From NCBI GenBank assembly GCA_021107195.1, contig JAIOTF010000297.1, forward strand, positions 1-5,547: a stretch of 5,547 nt of DNA. Direction: 5' to 3'. The notes under the pieces are model-generated. The model saw only the letters and a list, made by a program, of their open reading frames with translations, was not told the DNA's origin and ran no database searches. Shown here piece after piece: positions 1-5,321 of the stretch (positions are counted from its first letter, which is position 1; the number at the start of each line of letters is the position of its first letter). Source of the DNA: Anaerolineaceae bacterium. GTDB lineage: Bacteria; Chloroflexota; Anaerolineae; Anaerolineales; Anaerolineaceae. Made by a program: the position numbers and the translations under genes.

Positions 1-176
1 TTGACAGCAGCCTCAGGCGAATGGTGTTTGGTTTGTCTGGCTTTCAATCTCAAGCGAATGCACACCCTCATGATTGGATGAGGGCTATTGAAACGCGCCT
101 GTTGCTCAAGAACAGGAGAAATCCAGCCCAGGAATCACGCATTTTCGAGGCGGTTTTTCCCGTTCCTATGCCCTTT
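1..176. other. Left-end region without a supportable gene
   Basis: No open frame here has a convincing start, ribosome-binding site or recognisable product. On the minus strand one frame stays open from about 130 to the window edge, but it shows no motif and no start. Two small hairpins are visible: a 7-bp perfect stem (CCCTCAT/ATGAGGG, 65-71 with 78-84, six-base loop) and a 6-bp stem (CCTGTT/AACAGG, 98-103 with 111-116). Neither has a run of T on either side, so I do not call them terminators for the gene at 177-617, although they lie just downstream of it. Confidence 0.5.
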
Positions 177-617
177 TCATGCCCGCATTGCTCTCAACGT
201 CATTAAAAACTTTTCTCTCCGACAAACTGCTAGAAGCATGACATTGGTTTTTGTCATGCCAACGTGATATAGACCATTTCTAACACTTGAATATAGGGCA
301 TTTAAGAGCGCTTCTTCTTCAGTTTCAATTTCAGGAAAGGTTGCCCTTACGCCCTTTCGGAAGTAGTATTTTGACTTATTAGAGCCAACATAGCCAGTCA
401 GATATTTACCTACCATTTCGAAGTAACTAAAGACGATATGCAAGAGCGCAAATCCTCTGTGCGGTATTTTCTTTTGGATAATTTCCTTAGCAATACCTAT
501 TTGCCAACCTTCTATTCGATCAACAAATACATCAATTTTATTATCAAGAGTCCAATCACCAGGAAAATCCAAAGTTGTATAATTGGGGCTAATAGCGAAA
601 ATTTTTGGATTGTTCAT
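177..617 (-). CDS. Uncharacterised small protein, possibly C-terminally truncated
   Basis: I do not recognise a named family and assign no function. The 146-residue product has no signal peptide, membrane segment or cysteine-rich motif, so it is probably cytoplasmic. Its N-terminal part (MNNPKIFAISPNYTTLDF) and middle (around residues 50-75 and 105-128, including SSVRNGLYHVGMTKTNVML) look like a real, conserved globular protein. The start is supported by GGAG four bases upstream, with a second GAAGGAG at 631-637. The last 18 residues (LAVCRREKFLMTLRAMRA) are Arg/Leu/Met-rich and unlike the rest, so the frame may be broken near 235 or the gene cut off there. By hand count 241-600 is about 37% G+C, well below the neighbouring genes, which fits acquisition from another source. 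It is transcribed alone; the next gene on this strand is 385 bases upstream and has its own terminator. Confidence 0.7.
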   Translation of the reverse strand: MNNPKIFAISPNYTTLDFPGDWTLDNKIDVFVDRIEGWQIGIAKEIIQKKIPHRGFALLHIVFSYFEMVGKYLTGYVGSNKSKYYFRKGVRATFPEIETEEEALLNALYSSVRNGLYHVGMTKTNVMLLAVCRREKFLMTLRAMRA

Positions 618-664
618 ATCTCTCCGTTTTCTCCTTCACGTCAAAGAATATATGTTCCATGAAT

Positions 665-694
665 AGTGTAGCACCTTCTTTTTTGTCTTTGCAA
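665..694 (-). promoter_or_regulatory. Candidate promoter for the 177-617 gene
   Basis: On the minus strand TTGCAA (689-694) and TACACT (665-670) are separated by 18 bases, each matching four of six positions of the sigma-70 -35 and -10 hexamers. The predicted transcript would have a leader of about 40 bases carrying both Shine-Dalgarno-like sites. The match is weak and in A+T-rich sequence such pairs arise by chance. Confidence 0.3.
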
Positions 695-716
695 ATATTT
701 ATTCACTTTGCAGAAT

Positions 717-828
717 ACCCCACAGCTTGCTACGTGGGTTCCATGCTTGAGCAAAATCCGGCCCGAAGGGGGAAATTCCGTAATACCCTGTGTGCTTGCA
801 TCGGGGATAGGAACGTTCAGGATTTTGC
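717..828. repeat. Nested inverted repeats in a gene-free gap
   Basis: The gap 618-1002 holds no convincing gene; two short overlapping plus-strand frames (605-856, 708-893) lack ribosome-binding sites and recognisable products. It does hold structure. CCCAC (719-723) pairs with GTGGG (734-738) around an AGCTTGCTAC-like loop, and the pairing extends with one bulged C. Further right GCAAAATCC (751-759) and GGATTTTGC (820-828) form a 9-bp perfect inverted repeat around 60 bases. The arrangement resembles degenerate intergenic palindromic repeats rather than a gene. I cannot tell from one copy whether it is repetitive in the genome, a decayed element or a small RNA. Confidence 0.4.
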
Positions 829-953
829 AACTTTATTTCAAGCGATTAACGATTGAAGGTGAACTTACAACAGCAATATTTTCATTATATTGAGAATAAT
901 TGGCGAGAAATACAATTTTCCCGCGATCGTGCCGGAGGATGCTGCCCTTAAAC

Positions 954-976
954 AAAAAACTGCCCGCGCGGGGCAG
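954..976 (-). terminator. Intrinsic terminator of the secreted-protein gene
   Basis: Read on the minus strand, CTGCCC, a five-base CGCGC loop and GGGCAG make a perfect 6-bp G+C-rich stem (971-976 with 960-965). It is followed directly by six T (959-954) and then GTTT. It begins 27 bases after the stop codon of the gene at 1003-1956, which is the expected place for a Rho-independent terminator. Confidence 0.85.
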
Positions 977-1002
977 CCCATTTTACATGCAAATGCCATA
1001 CC

Positions 1003-1956
1003 TTACCACCAGATGCGGAACCAGGTGGTCGTCGTGGTCTCACTCCCGTTATATACCGCCTGCACAGTCACCTGCACGACCTCATCCACTTCGTAGGTGT
1101 CGGGCACGGGGAAGAAGAATTCACTGATCCCGTTCTCGTTGGTGGGGGCGGGGCGGACATCATCCTTGACGGTTCCATCCGGGAAGTGCAATGTCACCAA
1201 TAAATTTGCACCCTGCAGCGGCTGGAATTGATGATCCTGGACGATCACGTACAGCGTCTGGCTGGCATTCGCCGGCAGCAGGGCTTCTTTTACAAAGGCG
1301 TGCGCTTGCAGTTCCAGCGGGGCGGCAATGATATTGCTGCCGGCGCTCACCCCGCGGGTCAAATCCGGGTTATTCACATAATCATCGAAATACAAGCGTC
1401 CGAGGTGAGTCAAAACGACTTTCTCACCCTCTGCTGCACTCGGGTGCCACTCCATGCGTACATTCTCGAAATATTGCACAAAACGACCGCCGTCGCGTTC
1501 TTCCAGAGCAGAGATCGGAAGCCCAAAATACTGCGCGCCGTTATATTTGTCATAGAACTGCAGGAATGCGTAGCAAACACTCTTTCCGGTTTCCGGGAAG
1601 CGCCTGCACATGGCACTATTTGTCGAAACAGGGGCCAGCGGCGCACCCTCGTCGTAGAGCAGTTTCCCCAATGGGGCAACTTCGATTGCACCATCATGCT
1701 GGTCAAATCTGGCGCGCTGGAAATACTGTACCTGGTGACCATTGTTATCGGTGAAGGTTTCTGTGATCGGATATCCAAACAAGCGCAAAGGTTCGGGAGA
1801 ATTGTTGTAGAATGCCAGAAAGGAACCCGTCACATAATGTCCGGTTTGCGGGCAGTACCATTCTTCAGCATCTTGTGCGTTAACAACAGCACCAGGCAGT
1901 GCCAGCAAAAAAAGCAACAGTATTGCGATCCGGAAAGGAAGTTTTGTGTGTCGCAT
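1003..1956 (-). CDS. Secreted two-repeat protein with C-terminal Ig-like domain
   Basis: Predicted exported protein of 317 residues, function unknown. Residues 1-27 are a classical signal peptide: a basic start (MRHTK), a long Ile/Leu core at 10-20, and a cleavage site after VVNA. Two related modules follow. Residues about 35-101 contain CPQTGHYV, FLAFY, LFGYPI, VQYF and LGKLLY. Residues about 117-190 contain C...TGKSVC, FLQFY, YFGLPI, VQYF and LGRLYF. The shared pattern is TG..V...FL.FY...FG.PI...G..VQYF...R...LG.L, which I associate with secreted Chloroflexota proteins. Residues about 210-317 look like a beta-sandwich, Ig-like domain (LYVIVQDHQFQPLQGANLLV, then a Thr-rich end TTTTTWFRIWW). 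No sortase signal, lipobox or transmembrane anchor is visible, so release to the medium or non-covalent attachment is likely. There is no Shine-Dalgarno before this ATG; the promoter position implies a leaderless message. Later start codons would destroy the signal peptide. Confidence 0.85.
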   Translation of the reverse strand: MRHTKLPFRIAILLLFLLALPGAVVNAQDAEEWYCPQTGHYVTGSFLAFYNNSPEPLRLFGYPITETFTDNNGHQVQYFQRARFDQHDGAIEVAPLGKLLYDEGAPLAPVSTNSAMCRRFPETGKSVCYAFLQFYDKYNGAQYFGLPISALEERDGGRFVQYFENVRMEWHPSAAEGEKVVLTHLGRLYFDDYVNNPDLTRGVSAGSNIIAAPLELQAHAFVKEALLPANASQTLYVIVQDHQFQPLQGANLLVTLHFPDGTVKDDVRPAPTNENGISEFFFPVPDTYEVDEVVQVTVQAVYNGSETTTTTWFRIWW

Positions 1957-1962
1957 AGGTTA

Positions 1963-1991
1963 ATTATACACGAATTAAGTGCGTATATCAA
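1963..1991 (-). promoter_or_regulatory. Near-consensus promoter giving a leaderless mRNA
   Basis: On the minus strand TTGATA (1986-1991) and a perfect TATAAT (1963-1968) are exactly 17 bases apart. Only six bases (TAACCT) separate the -10 box from the ATG at 1956. With the usual 6-8 base distance from -10 to the start site, transcription would begin at or next to the A of the ATG. The absence of any Shine-Dalgarno in this stretch agrees with leaderless initiation. Confidence 0.75.
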
Positions 1992-2028
1992 TCAAGTGGG
2001 GCGTAATAAATGTACTGATGTTGGTTAA

Positions 2029-2050
2029 AATACAGTAATTTTACGGTATT
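2029..2050. promoter_or_regulatory. Imperfect palindrome, possible operator
   Basis: TACAGTAATTTTACGGTA (2031-2048) is a palindrome with one mismatched pair and a two-base TT centre; AA on the left and TT on the right extend it to 22 bases. It lies about 40 bases upstream of the -35 box of the secreted-protein gene, where an activator or repressor could bind. The sequence is A+T-rich and no regulator is encoded nearby, so this is only a candidate. Confidence 0.25.
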
Positions 2051-2149
2051 AAAACGCTATATATAGGGGCGTCTTGTCTAGATGACCGTATGGGTGGGGG
2101 GTGTTTTCTGTCTTTGAGGAAAATTGCTTTCTGATGCGTCCCCAGGATC

Positions 2150-2190
2150 AAAACGAGAACGGTTCGGCTTAGCCGAACCGTTCTCGTTTT
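2150..2190. terminator. 19-bp perfect hairpin, terminator of fmdB
   Basis: Arms 2150-2168 and 2172-2190 are perfectly complementary over 19 bp around a three-base TTA loop. Each arm begins with AAAA and ends in TTTT, so on either strand the transcript ends in a stem followed by four U. It starts 17 bases beyond the stop codon of the FmdB-family gene and must serve that gene. By symmetry it could also stop transcription arriving from the left. The stem is unusually long and the U-run short. Confidence 0.8.
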
Positions 2191-2207
2191 AATCCGGAAT
2201 TTAAAAT

Positions 2208-2471
2208 TTACTTTGCTGTTTTGGTGCTGCCCGCAACTTCAGAAGCCGGTTTGTCTTCAGTACCCTTGCTTGCGAACTTCATACCGGAAGGCGAACGATG
2301 ATCGGTAGCATAGAACCCCGATCCTTTGAAGACCACACCCACAGGGGTGTACACCTTGCGCAAGGCCTTTTTATTGCATTCAGGGCATCGTGTAAGCGGA
2401 TCATCTGTAAATTTCTGGGTGTAATCAAATTGCACACCACAGTTTTCGCACCGGTAAGTATAAATAGGCAT
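2208..2471 (-). CDS. FmdB-family zinc ribbon protein
   Basis: An 87-residue protein of the FmdB/CxxC-CxxC regulatory family, small zinc-binding proteins of poorly known role. The name comes from a putative regulator of formamidase genes. The signature start MPIYTYRCENCG is present, and two CxxC pairs (C8/C11 and C29/C32) would bind one zinc ion. The family's conserved middle follows (LRKVYTPVGVVFKGSGFYATD, residues about 37-57). The C-terminal third is polar, Ser/Lys/Ala-rich and probably disordered. I chose the start at 2471 rather than an in-frame ATG at 2513. The family begins with MP.Y.Y.C, GAGGTG sits four bases upstream of 2471, and the 2513 ATG lies at or upstream of the predicted transcription start. 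The gene is monocistronic, with its own promoter and terminator. I give no gene symbol because the relation to formamidase control is untested. Confidence 0.92.
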   Translation of the reverse strand: MPIYTYRCENCGVQFDYTQKFTDDPLTRCPECNKKALRKVYTPVGVVFKGSGFYATDHRSPSGMKFASKGTEDKPASEVAGSTKTAK

Positions 2472-2475
2472 ACAG

Positions 2476-2481
2476 CACCTC
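2476..2481 (-). promoter_or_regulatory. Ribosome-binding site fixing the fmdB start
   Basis: GAGGTG on the minus strand, four bases from the ATG at 2471. It matches the anti-Shine-Dalgarno well and decides for the 87-residue product over the 101-residue upstream extension. Confidence 0.8.
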
Positions 2482-2515
2482 AAAACCTTCTTTTCGATCA
2501 AATCTCTAAACAATG

Positions 2516-2545
2516 ATTATAGTCCCGTTTGAAGGACCTGGTCAA
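2516..2545 (-). promoter_or_regulatory. Strong sigma-70 promoter of fmdB
   Basis: TTGACC (2540-2545) and a perfect TATAAT (2516-2521) on the minus strand, 18 bases apart. The start site is expected near 2509, giving a leader of about 38 bases that carries the GAGGTG site. Confidence 0.75.
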
Positions 2546-2654
2546 GCCGCAAAAATTGGCTTATAGCTGAAAACCCATCAAGGGCCTTTCGTTCCGGCGT
2601 TAAATTCATCTTCATTGAACACCTTAATCCTAACATTATTTTGTCAAAAAAGTA

Positions 2655-2685
2655 TTAACACAATTCACGAAAAATCATCTATAAT
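2655..2685 (+). promoter_or_regulatory. Candidate promoter of the adenine deaminase gene
   Basis: TTAACA (2655-2660) and a perfect TATAAT (2680-2685) with a rather long 19-base spacer, in A+T-rich sequence. It points toward the deaminase gene and would start a transcript near 2692. The leader would then be about 245 bases and include the whole inserted element at 2720-2906. Confidence 0.5.
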
Positions 2686-2712
2686 ATTATGATACTTGTG
2701 AAGTATACATCG

Positions 2713-2914
2713 ATAAATGGTAACTACTCAGGCGTGTTTTTGCGAGGCAGCTTTATCGCCGACACTCCCCGGCACTGCCTGCGGGGCAAGTGTGCACCTG
2801 CACAAGTGCAGGTGAGCAACCTCCACGACAGTGAGGGACGCTTCGCGGCCACGTCGCAAAAGCGTGCTCCTCGCAGTGACATTTCCTGGGGAGGCTGAGT
2901 AGTTACAATAAATG
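2713..2914. mobile_element. MITE-like element with 12-bp terminal inverted repeats
   Basis: GTAACTACTCAG (2720-2731) and its exact complement CTGAGTAGTTAC (2895-2906) bound a 187-bp element. Immediately outside are direct repeats ATAAATG (2713-2719 and 2908-2914; one A intervenes on the right), which look like a 7-bp target-site duplication. Inside are further inverted pairs: TGCGAGG (2741-2747) with CCTCGCA (2869-2875), CCCCG with CGGGG (2767-2771, 2782-2786), and near the centre a 9-bp perfect stem CACCTGCAC/GTGCAGGTG (2795-2803, 2806-2814). There is no transposase or convincing gene; frames running through it have no product I recognise. The structure fits a non-autonomous miniature transposon mobilised in trans. 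It lies between the deaminase promoter and ribosome-binding site, so its hairpins should be part of that mRNA leader. The parent transposon family is unknown to me. Confidence 0.75.
2795..2814. repeat. Central 9-bp perfect hairpin of the element
   Basis: CACCTGCAC and GTGCAGGTG separated by two A. It sits close to the midpoint of the MITE-like element. As RNA it would be a very tight hairpin; as DNA it could extrude as a cruciform. It has no T-run and is not a terminator. Confidence 0.7.
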
Positions 2915-2926
2915 TATTGAATAGTT

Positions 2927-2932
2927 GAGGAG
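2927..2932 (+). promoter_or_regulatory. Ribosome-binding site of the adenine deaminase gene
   Basis: GAGGAG five bases upstream of the ATG at 2938. It lies outside the inserted element, so the insertion left the translation signal intact. Confidence 0.8.
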
Positions 2933-2937
2933 TCAGG

Positions 2938-3948
2938 ATGCGCGATTTCATTGAGAAAATGCCCAAAGCTGAGCTGCATTTACATATTGAGGGCACACTG
3001 GAACCCGAACTGATGTTCGCATTGGCACGCCGCAACAATATCACGCTTGCCTTTAATGGCATCGAAGAAGTACGGAAGGCATATCAATTCAGCGATCTTC
3101 AGGATTTCCTGGATATTTACTACCTGGGTACGAACGCGCTTCTTTTTGAGCAGGATTTCTACGATATGACCTGGGCCTATCTTACCAAAGCCCATGCGCA
3201 GCATGTGCATCACGCTGAGATCATGTTTGATCCGCAAACGCATACCGACCGCGGCGTATCCTTTGAGACGGTTATTACCGGCATTCATCGTGCGCTCGAA
3301 GACGCCCGGAAAAAACACAAGATCACATCCAAGCTGATCCTGTCATTTCTGCGGCATCTCAGTGAAGAAGCTGCTTTCAAAACATTGGAAGAAGGCGCAA
3401 AATACAAGAAGTGGATTGCTGCTGTGGGGTTGGATTCTTCTGAAGTTGGCAACCCGCCGGAAAAATTTCAGCGTGTCTATCAAAAAGCACGCGATCTCGG
3501 TTTCCTGCCAGTGGCGCATGCCGGCGAAGAAGGCCCGGCCGCCTATATTTGGGGCGCTTTAGATAAGCTTGGCGCGATGCGCATTGACCACGGTGTCCGC
3601 AGCATCGAAGACGAAAAACTTATTGCCCGCCTCAAGGAAACTCAAATACCTTTAACTGTTTGCCCTCTTTCCAATACCAAGCTGCGCGTGTTTGACAAGA
3701 TGGAAGACCACGATCTCAAGAAGCTGCTTGATATGGGCCTGTGTGTGACGGTTAATTCTGACGACCCGGCCTATTTTGGCGGCTACGTCAATGAAAACTA
3801 CATCGCTGTGCAGGAGGCGTTGGACTTGAGCCGTGATGACCTCTATCAATTGGCCCGCAACAGTTTCGAGGCCAGCTTCCTCAAGCCTGAGGAGAAGAAA
3901 GCCCTGATCAAGGAACTGGACGCTTATTTTGCCGATAACCCGGCATAA
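2938..3948 (+). CDS. Adenine deaminase, Aah1-type (adenosine deaminase superfamily)
   Basis: A 336-residue cytosolic TIM-barrel metal hydrolase, full length for the family. It most likely converts adenine to hypoxanthine and ammonia in purine salvage. Metal-site and catalytic residues are all present: H14 and H16 in AELHLHIEG, H194 with the general acid E197 in HAGEEGP, H218 in IDHGV, and D275/D276 in NSDDPAYFGGY. I prefer adenine over adenosine deaminase because the sequence carries the signatures I associate with fungal Aah1 and its bacterial relatives: FDPQTHTDRGV (97-107), SFLRHLSEEAA (136-146), GLDSSEVGNPP (164-174), HAGEEGPAAYI and PLTVCPLSNTKL. Classical adenosine deaminases such as E. 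coli Add differ at these places (for example HAGEAAGPESI). Automated annotation often calls such proteins adenosine deaminase. The start is set by GAGGAG at 2927. The gene is monocistronic, with a terminator 35 bases after the stop. Substrate choice is inferred from sequence alone. Confidence 0.9.
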   Translation: MRDFIEKMPKAELHLHIEGTLEPELMFALARRNNITLAFNGIEEVRKAYQFSDLQDFLDIYYLGTNALLFEQDFYDMTWAYLTKAHAQHVHHAEIMFDPQTHTDRGVSFETVITGIHRALEDARKKHKITSKLILSFLRHLSEEAAFKTLEEGAKYKKWIAAVGLDSSEVGNPPEKFQRVYQKARDLGFLPVAHAGEEGPAAYIWGALDKLGAMRIDHGVRSIEDEKLIARLKETQIPLTVCPLSNTKLRVFDKMEDHDLKKLLDMGLCVTVNSDDPAYFGGYVNENYIAVQEALDLSRDDLYQLARNSFEASFLKPEEKKALIKELDAYFADNPA

Positions 3949-3982
3949 TCTGGTATCCGGAAAAAACATAGACCAAAAACAG

Positions 3983-4003
3983 AAGCGCCGTAAGGCGCTT
4001 TTT
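3983..4003 (+). terminator. Intrinsic terminator of the adenine deaminase gene
   Basis: AAGCGCC (3983-3989), a GTAA loop (a GNRA-type tetraloop in RNA) and GGCGCTT (3994-4000) followed by three more T form a textbook Rho-independent terminator. It ends the deaminase message and separates it from the ligase-like gene at 4201. Confidence 0.9.
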
Positions 4004-4124
4004 ACTATTTCCTGATCCCATGGATTGAAGAATTGCAACTCAGGGGAGCGTATTTGCACACCTTTGATATGGTTATGAAACTTGAATCGAATAAGATCGT
4101 CATAGAATGATTCTGATGAGTTTG

Positions 4125-4130
4125 TATAAT
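4125..4130 (+). promoter_or_regulatory. Candidate -10 box for the ligase-like gene
   Basis: A perfect TATAAT lies 70 bases upstream of the ATG in the A+T-rich gap 4004-4200, but I see no good -35 hexamer 16-18 bases before it. An alternative is TATATT at 4178-4183, equally without a clear -35. The terminator at 3983-4003 means a promoter must exist in this gap; which one is used is uncertain. Confidence 0.35.
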
Positions 4131-4183
4131 TTTGATGAAAATGGTAATAATTTTTTTTGCGTATTTTACCAGGTTCGTATATT

Positions 4184-4188
4184 GAGGA
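4184..4188 (+). promoter_or_regulatory. Distant ribosome-binding site of the ligase-like gene
   Basis: GAGGA is the only Shine-Dalgarno-like sequence before the ATG at 4201, and 12 bases separate them, longer than the usual 5-9. A TGA at 4183-4185 blocks any in-frame extension upstream, so 4201 remains the best start. Translation may be less efficient than for the deaminase. Confidence 0.5.
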
Positions 4189-4200
4189 AAACTATATCCG

Positions 4201-5265
4201 ATGAAGAAATTCCGTGTGGCAGTGTTGGCTAATCTGAAGGAGAATGCACCGCAATGGGAAGGAATGACTGAAGATCAATGGGATGATCTCGATTCAGAAA
4301 AGACGATCGATGCCCTCCTTGGGGCGATTCGTGCCGGCGGCCATGAGTGTGCGTTTTTGGAAGCTGATGTCACACTCTATGATGCTGTGCGTAAGTTGAA
4401 GCCTGATATCTGCTTCAATCTCAGTGAGGGACATTTTGGAGATGCTCGCGAAGCACAGGTACCGGCCATTCTCGAAATGCTGCGCATCCCTTATACCGCT
4501 TCCAGGGTATTGACCCTGGCTCTGACACTGGACAAACCGATGACCAAACGAATTTTTCATTGGCACGATTTGCCTACACCGGCTTTTCAAACCTTTGAAC
4601 GGGTAAGCGAGAAATTGCAAGATGACCTTAGTTTTCCACTTTTCGTTAAACCCAGCAGGGAAGGTACCGGTATGGGGGTCAGCGCCAAGTCTATCGTGCA
4701 TGATGAGGCAGAACTACGTGAACAGATAGGCTTTATTTTGGGGCGTTACAAGCAGGCAGCTTTGGTAGAAACCTTTATCGAAGGCCGGGAGGTAACGGTT
4801 GGCATGGTCGGTAATCTGGTTGGGCCGGTGGCCCGCCGCCTGCCGGTTAACACTGTTGCGCCGCGCATTCAGTCCGGCTTGCGCTTTTTCCCACCCATGG
4901 AAGTGGATCTTAATCCTTATTTGGTGAGCGATGGCGTATATAGCAATCGTTTGAAAGTAGCTCTGGCTGACCAGTTGGATTATCTTTGTCCGGCGCCACT
5001 GGATGATGAAATGATCGATGAATTGAATTGGCTGGCGGCGGCGGCTTTTCGTGTTACCGGTGCGCTTGATGTGGCCCGCGTCGACTTCCGCCTGGATGCC
5101 AATGATGACAATAAACCTTATATCCTTGAGATCAATCCTTTGCCAGGGCTTTCACCCGGTATTTCCGATATTGTTATCGAAGCGCAGGCCGACGGCGTTG
5201 ACCACACCGCATTGGTCAATATGATCCTCGAAGCCGCTCTCAAACGCTACGGCATGATCGAGTAG
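4201..5265 (+). CDS. D-Ala-D-Ala ligase-like ATP-grasp protein, non-canonical
   Basis: A 354-residue cytosolic ATP-grasp ligase of the Ddl superfamily; it likely joins an amino acid or peptide carboxylate to an amine with ATP hydrolysis, substrate unknown. An N-terminal Rossmann-like domain (1-105) leads into LDKPMTKRIF (110-119) and LFVKPSREG (147-155, with K150 equivalent to the ATP-binding lysine of DdlB). The acceptor stretch is VETFIEGREV (189-198). Magnesium and catalytic residues are R293, D295, E310 and N312 in ARVDFRLD and LEINPLPGLSPG. It departs from true Ddl enzymes. The N-terminal EREVS motif is missing, SEGHFGDAREAQ replaces the GEDG..QG loop, T156-G157 replaces the Ser-Ser of KPSREGSS, and YSNRLKV (247-253) stands where Ddl has YDYEAKY, losing the substrate-binding tyrosine. 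Housekeeping Ddl activity is therefore doubtful. No peptidoglycan gene adjoins it, so the context gives no substrate. Annotation pipelines will probably call it ddl; I leave the symbol empty. Confidence 0.88.
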   Translation: MKKFRVAVLANLKENAPQWEGMTEDQWDDLDSEKTIDALLGAIRAGGHECAFLEADVTLYDAVRKLKPDICFNLSEGHFGDAREAQVPAILEMLRIPYTASRVLTLALTLDKPMTKRIFHWHDLPTPAFQTFERVSEKLQDDLSFPLFVKPSREGTGMGVSAKSIVHDEAELREQIGFILGRYKQAALVETFIEGREVTVGMVGNLVGPVARRLPVNTVAPRIQSGLRFFPPMEVDLNPYLVSDGVYSNRLKVALADQLDYLCPAPLDDEMIDELNWLAAAAFRVTGALDVARVDFRLDANDDNKPYILEINPLPGLSPGISDIVIEAQADGVDHTALVNMILEAALKRYGMIE

Positions 5266-5321
5266 CTTTTCCAACTGTCGTTCTGCGACTTGTAGCAAGT
5301 ACCGCGCAGCCCGGATAAAAT

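Noticed and set aside
65..116. Two short hairpins as terminators of the 177-617 gene
   Set aside because: Stems are only 6-7 bp and neither strand has a T-run after them.
605..893. Two overlapping plus-strand frames of 83 and 61 residues
   Set aside because: No ribosome-binding site and no recognisable composition; the region is better explained by inverted repeats.
1228..2028. 266-residue open frame on the plus strand
   Set aside because: It lies opposite the secreted-protein gene, which has a signal peptide, internal repeats, a promoter and a terminator. The plus-strand translation has no motif and no ribosome-binding site.
2472..2513. N-terminal extension of the FmdB protein to an ATG at 2513
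   Set aside because: The family starts at MP.Y.Y.C, a good Shine-Dalgarno precedes 2471, and the ATG at 2513 is at or before the predicted transcription start.
2876..2909. Promoter carried by the right end of the element (GTGACA and TACAAT)
   Set aside because: Both hexamers match five of six positions, but they are 22 bases apart, too far for a normal sigma-70 promoter.
2689..3062. Small frames running through the MITE-like element on both strands
   Set aside because: They consist of translated inverted repeats, and some run into the deaminase gene. None has a plausible start or product.
4103..4116. AGAATGATTCT palindrome as an operator of the ligase-like gene
   Set aside because: An 11-base near-palindrome in A+T-rich sequence is expected by chance, and it has no clear relation to a promoter.
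4294..4701. 135-residue minus-strand frame inside the ligase-like gene
   Set aside because: A shadow of the well-supported plus-strand gene, with no features of its own.
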